Shown here one piece after another: positions 21,418-23,811 of a DNA stretch of 23,811 nt; the stretch's first letter is position 1, and each line of letters opens with the position of its first letter. The stretch lies in NCBI GenBank assembly GCA_001785725.1, contig MFUQ01000008.1, positions 1 to 23,811 of the forward strand, written 5' to 3'. This DNA is from Candidatus Nomurabacteria bacterium RIFCSPLOWO2_01_FULL_36_10b. Lineage in GTDB: Bacteria; Patescibacteriota; Minisyncoccia; Phycocordibacterales; UBA1006. Position numbers and translations under genes: made by a program. The notes beneath the pieces were generated by a model. It had not been told where the DNA came from and searched no databases. It worked only from the letters and a program-made list of their open reading frames with translations.

Positions 21418-23115
21418 ATGAATATAAAGAAAATATTAATCATAATAGGTATCATAGCTATCATAATCATCATCATATTATTGATGATTATGCCTTCGCG
21501 TAAACAAGATGATGCAGATGTATCATTACCTAGTGAATTATCATCACAACCAGCGATTAAACCCATATTACCAGTAATATCTTCTAATACTACAACGCAA
21601 GATTACAATCAAACCACTCAAACACAAACAAACACAATACAAGATGATATTGATGATACAAGTAATAATAACAGAATTGCTGATGCGCCAACCCCGTCTC
21701 CTGTACCAATAACTCCACAAATAATGCAATTACCACAAGTGCCAGAATTGTCAGACGATTCTTGGGATACACAAGATTTTTCTGGTGATAGTACACCGGA
21801 CATTTTTCAACCAAGTCCTCCATCACCACAACCAGCATCACCAGAAGAAATGCCCATACTTGTATCACCATATCCATCGTCACCAGATGAAATGCCGTCA
21901 TTATTTAGTGGTACTCAACCAATTAAAGTTGAAGTGAGGACTCTTCTTTTAGGTGAAAACTTCTTAAATACTTTTGGAGATATACCACCATCAGAATATT
22001 ATAATTTAGGCATGATTGATCGTGTATCACTTATGATTGCTTTATTGGTTGAGGAACGAAATGCGTTATATCGTATGCCAATTGTAGCAATGAATATAGA
22101 CAGGCAATGTTTGCTTGGCCCAGATAGAGGATACGAGCAACGTCTTTTTAGTCCGTATATTAGAGCGACTGGTAAATACCAACGCAAGGCCGATAAAAAT
22201 AAACAAAAGGCGGCGAATACATTAATGATGTATGAGACAATAGTGTCTTATATGAACCAAAATATTAAGAATAGAATGCAAACGGCTGGTCCTAATGAAA
22301 ATGACCCAGGGTTCTTTACTCGTATGAAGAATACAGTTGATAGCGTTGATGATGTTAATGACCAAGTAGTTGAAGTAGAGCGCACATTAAGAAAACTATA
22401 TAATGCTCAAGCCCGACTTCTTGAAATAGAAAGACAATACAAAGCAAATCCAAGTATAGAGAATCAAAACAATATAGCTCTTCAATTAGTTCAATTAGAA
22501 CAGACAGGAGAAATACCGCCGGAATCTGCTCTCATTGAAGAACATGCTAGGTTGCAATTAGTACTTGCTAGTGAAAAGAACTTAAAAAATGAACATCAGT
22601 CATGTCTTACAGAGGTGAGTAGGCCAGAATATCACATACTTAGGTTGGCTGATAAAATGAGTTTACTATATTGTCCTCTAGAAGCAGTTACATTTGGATA
22701 TAGTGGTGGGCTTAATGTTGATCAGCGTTCACGTGTTCACTCTGAGATTGTCAGTAAATGGCCGCCATTTATTGGTTCACAAACGAATCTTGTTTCGTTA
22801 AAATTTGATAGTCCAGCAGGAATTGTATTTGGTGTCCCAGCTAAAAGCGAGGACGGCTTGATACAATTTTCTAGAGGGGAAATGAAGGATATTCGTTATA
22901 GCAAGCATAAACCAATTTATATAAAACTCTCAGATTATGAGTTATACATTGATGGCGTTAATGATACAGTAAAGGCTGTATTCCATAGAGTAAAATATCC
23001 TGTTTCGGGTGTTGGGGATTTAGAAAATGAATCTGATAAATTCATAAAAATAAGTTGCAAGTCATTTTATCATTCCGCTATTAATGAGTATCGTCCTAAG
23101 GTCGGTGTATTCTAG
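21418..23115 (+). CDS. Membrane-anchored protein with Pro/Ser-rich linker and unknown C-terminal domain
   Basis: This 565-residue protein has a short N-terminal membrane helix built almost entirely of isoleucine and leucine (residues about 5-24). A long Pro/Ser/Thr/Gln-rich linker follows (about 30-165, with PSPPSPQPASPEEMP). A helical region at about 190-395 has a coiled-coil-like part (ARLLEIERQYKANPSIENQ) and is followed by a folded C-terminal domain (about 410-565) with no recognised motif. The layout of anchor, extended linker and distal domain is that of a protein spanning the envelope. It starts 4 bases after the previous gene without an obvious promoter and so is co-transcribed with it. 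The last gene starts 19 bases later. The function is unknown. Confidence 0.85.
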   Translation: MNIKKILIIIGIIAIIIIIILLMIMPSRKQDDADVSLPSELSSQPAIKPILPVISSNTTTQDYNQTTQTQTNTIQDDIDDTSNNNRIADAPTPSPVPITPQIMQLPQVPELSDDSWDTQDFSGDSTPDIFQPSPPSPQPASPEEMPILVSPYPSSPDEMPSLFSGTQPIKVEVRTLLLGENFLNTFGDIPPSEYYNLGMIDRVSLMIALLVEERNALYRMPIVAMNIDRQCLLGPDRGYEQRLFSPYIRATGKYQRKADKNKQKAANTLMMYETIVSYMNQNIKNRMQTAGPNENDPGFFTRMKNTVDSVDDVNDQVVEVERTLRKLYNAQARLLEIERQYKANPSIENQNNIALQLVQLEQTGEIPPESALIEEHARLQLVLASEKNLKNEHQSCLTEVSRPEYHILRLADKMSLLYCPLEAVTFGYSGGLNVDQRSRVHSEIVSKWPPFIGSQTNLVSLKFDSPAGIVFGVPAKSEDGLIQFSRGEMKDIRYSKHKPIYIKLSDYELYIDGVNDTVKAVFHRVKYPVSGVGDLENESDKFIKISCKSFYHSAINEYRPKVGVF

Positions 23116-23121
23116 TATACT
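23116..23121 (+). promoter_or_regulatory. -10-like TATACT before the VirB6-like gene
   Basis: TATACT ends 13 bases before the ATG at 23135, in the 19-base gap. It could give an extra transcript with a leader of only a few bases. Confidence 0.3.
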
Positions 23122-23134
23122 ATTTATTTGATAT

Positions 23135-23811
23135 ATGAAACTCCCACCACCTCTATACAAAGCGATAGTTGGAATAATCCTTCTTGTGATAACACTTGCG
23201 CCTGTGTCGCTTTCTCTTTCTTCTCGTGCGCAGTTAAAAATTAATGATGGGTATAGAGCAAGTATTACTTTAGGCATAGACACACGTAATGTATCTGCTG
23301 CTGGTACACCAACACAAAGCATAGATCCTAATTCAGAAGAGCCAGCGCCATCCCCATGTACTGAAAGTGCGGGGTGGTTTGTTGGTTTTACATCATGTGA
23401 TATCGGAGTTTTATTTGTTCAAATTATTTTCTATAATCTATCAGCTATTCTCGTTAGATTATCTGGAGCAGTTTTTGACTTTTTTCTTTGGTTCACAATG
23501 CAATCAACAACATATTCAAGTGTTGCTTTTATTGACGTTGGTTGGGGAATAATTCGCGACCTGTCAAATATAATCCTTGTTGTAGCGCTAATTTATGCCG
23601 CTGTAAAAATTATGTTCGGTATTGGTGGGGGGGGAGGACGTAAAATTGTTATCAGTGTTATTATAGCCGCAGTTCTTATTAATTTTAGTCTTTTCTTTAC
23701 AAAAATTGTCATAGACGCATCACATATTCTAGCGCGTGTTTTCTATAATGAAATTACAGTTGAGAATCTCCATGGAGATCCAAATGTTCAAGTTACAGCG
23801 CAGGAAGACAT
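23135..23811 (+). CDS. Polytopic membrane protein, VirB6/TrbL-like, partial (3' end outside window)
   Basis: The frame is open from ATG 23135 to the window edge (225 codons). The protein starts MKLPPPLYKAIVGIILLVITL, a signal-like helix. It then has a periplasmic-type loop with Pro and Cys (PAPSPCTESAGW). At least three further membrane segments follow: DIGVLFVQIIFYNLSAILVRLSGAVFDFF, LSNIILVVALIYAAVKIMFGIG, and IVISVIIAAVLINFSLFFTKIVIDAS. The last two resemble the core of VirB6/TrbL-like proteins found in CPR genomes, which form the inner-membrane channel of type IV secretion or conjugation systems. The family call is moderate because the diagnostic C-terminal half is missing. A run of eight Gs (23627-23634) codes for a Gly stretch between two helices. 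Confidence 0.8.
   Translation, partial: MKLPPPLYKAIVGIILLVITLAPVSLSLSSRAQLKINDGYRASITLGIDTRNVSAAGTPTQSIDPNSEEPAPSPCTESAGWFVGFTSCDIGVLFVQIIFYNLSAILVRLSGAVFDFFLWFTMQSTTYSSVAFIDVGWGIIRDLSNIILVVALIYAAVKIMFGIGGGGGRKIVISVIIAAVLINFSLFFTKIVIDASHILARVFYNEITVENLHGDPNVQVTAQED

Noticed and set aside
1..23811. CRISPR arrays or insertion sequences
   Set aside because: No regularly spaced direct repeats, transposase motifs or flanking inverted repeats with target duplications were seen.

Overview
The window looks like a chromosomal segment of a Candidate Phyla Radiation (Patescibacteria, most likely Parcubacteria-type) bacterium. The reasons are: AT-rich coding sequence; almost no Shine-Dalgarno sequences; a trigger factor that lacks its PPIase domain; very large membrane-anchored proteins with no recognisable family; a run of membrane proteins resembling the type IV secretion-like cluster of this group; and a diversity-generating retroelement (DGR) of the kind common in CPR genomes. 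This placement is inference from gene content, not from a marker-gene tree.

Layout. Positions 1-474 (minus) hold the start of a small membrane protein. Positions 652-1002 (minus) encode an RRM RNA-binding protein. Positions about 1390-3967 hold a complete DGR: a target gene with a C-terminal variable repeat (VR 2006-2125), a template repeat (TR 2434-2553), an Avd accessory gene on the opposite strand, and a DGR reverse transcriptase. Next come a tRNA-Gly(UCC) and a minus-strand housekeeping block: HU, RNase Y, ClpP, trigger factor, and a LysM/M23 cell-wall hydrolase. From 9621 onward everything is on the plus strand. First is a closely spaced set of proteins I do not recognise (390, 1462, 122 and 127 aa) running into a UvrD/PcrA-type helicase. 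Then come KsgA/RsmA and four membrane-anchored proteins; the last is a polytopic VirB6/TrbL-like protein cut by the window edge.

How the parts work together. In the DGR, the reverse transcriptase with Avd should copy the TR RNA with errors at adenines and paste the cDNA into the target gene's 3' end. VR and TR differ at 21 of 120 positions, and every difference lies at a template adenine. The tig-clpP pair is the usual protein folding/degradation neighbourhood. The membrane proteins at 18900-23811 probably form or serve an envelope-spanning transfer apparatus.

Beyond the named genes, two sequence-level patterns stand out. Many start codons sit only 5-8 bases after a -10-like hexamer (TATACT, TATAAT), which suggests widespread leaderless transcription. 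Perfect short-loop palindromes occur in most gene gaps and also inside the ksgA and uvrD reading frames. The LysM/M23 gene has its membrane helix upstream of its only ATG, which points to a non-AUG start or a frameshift.
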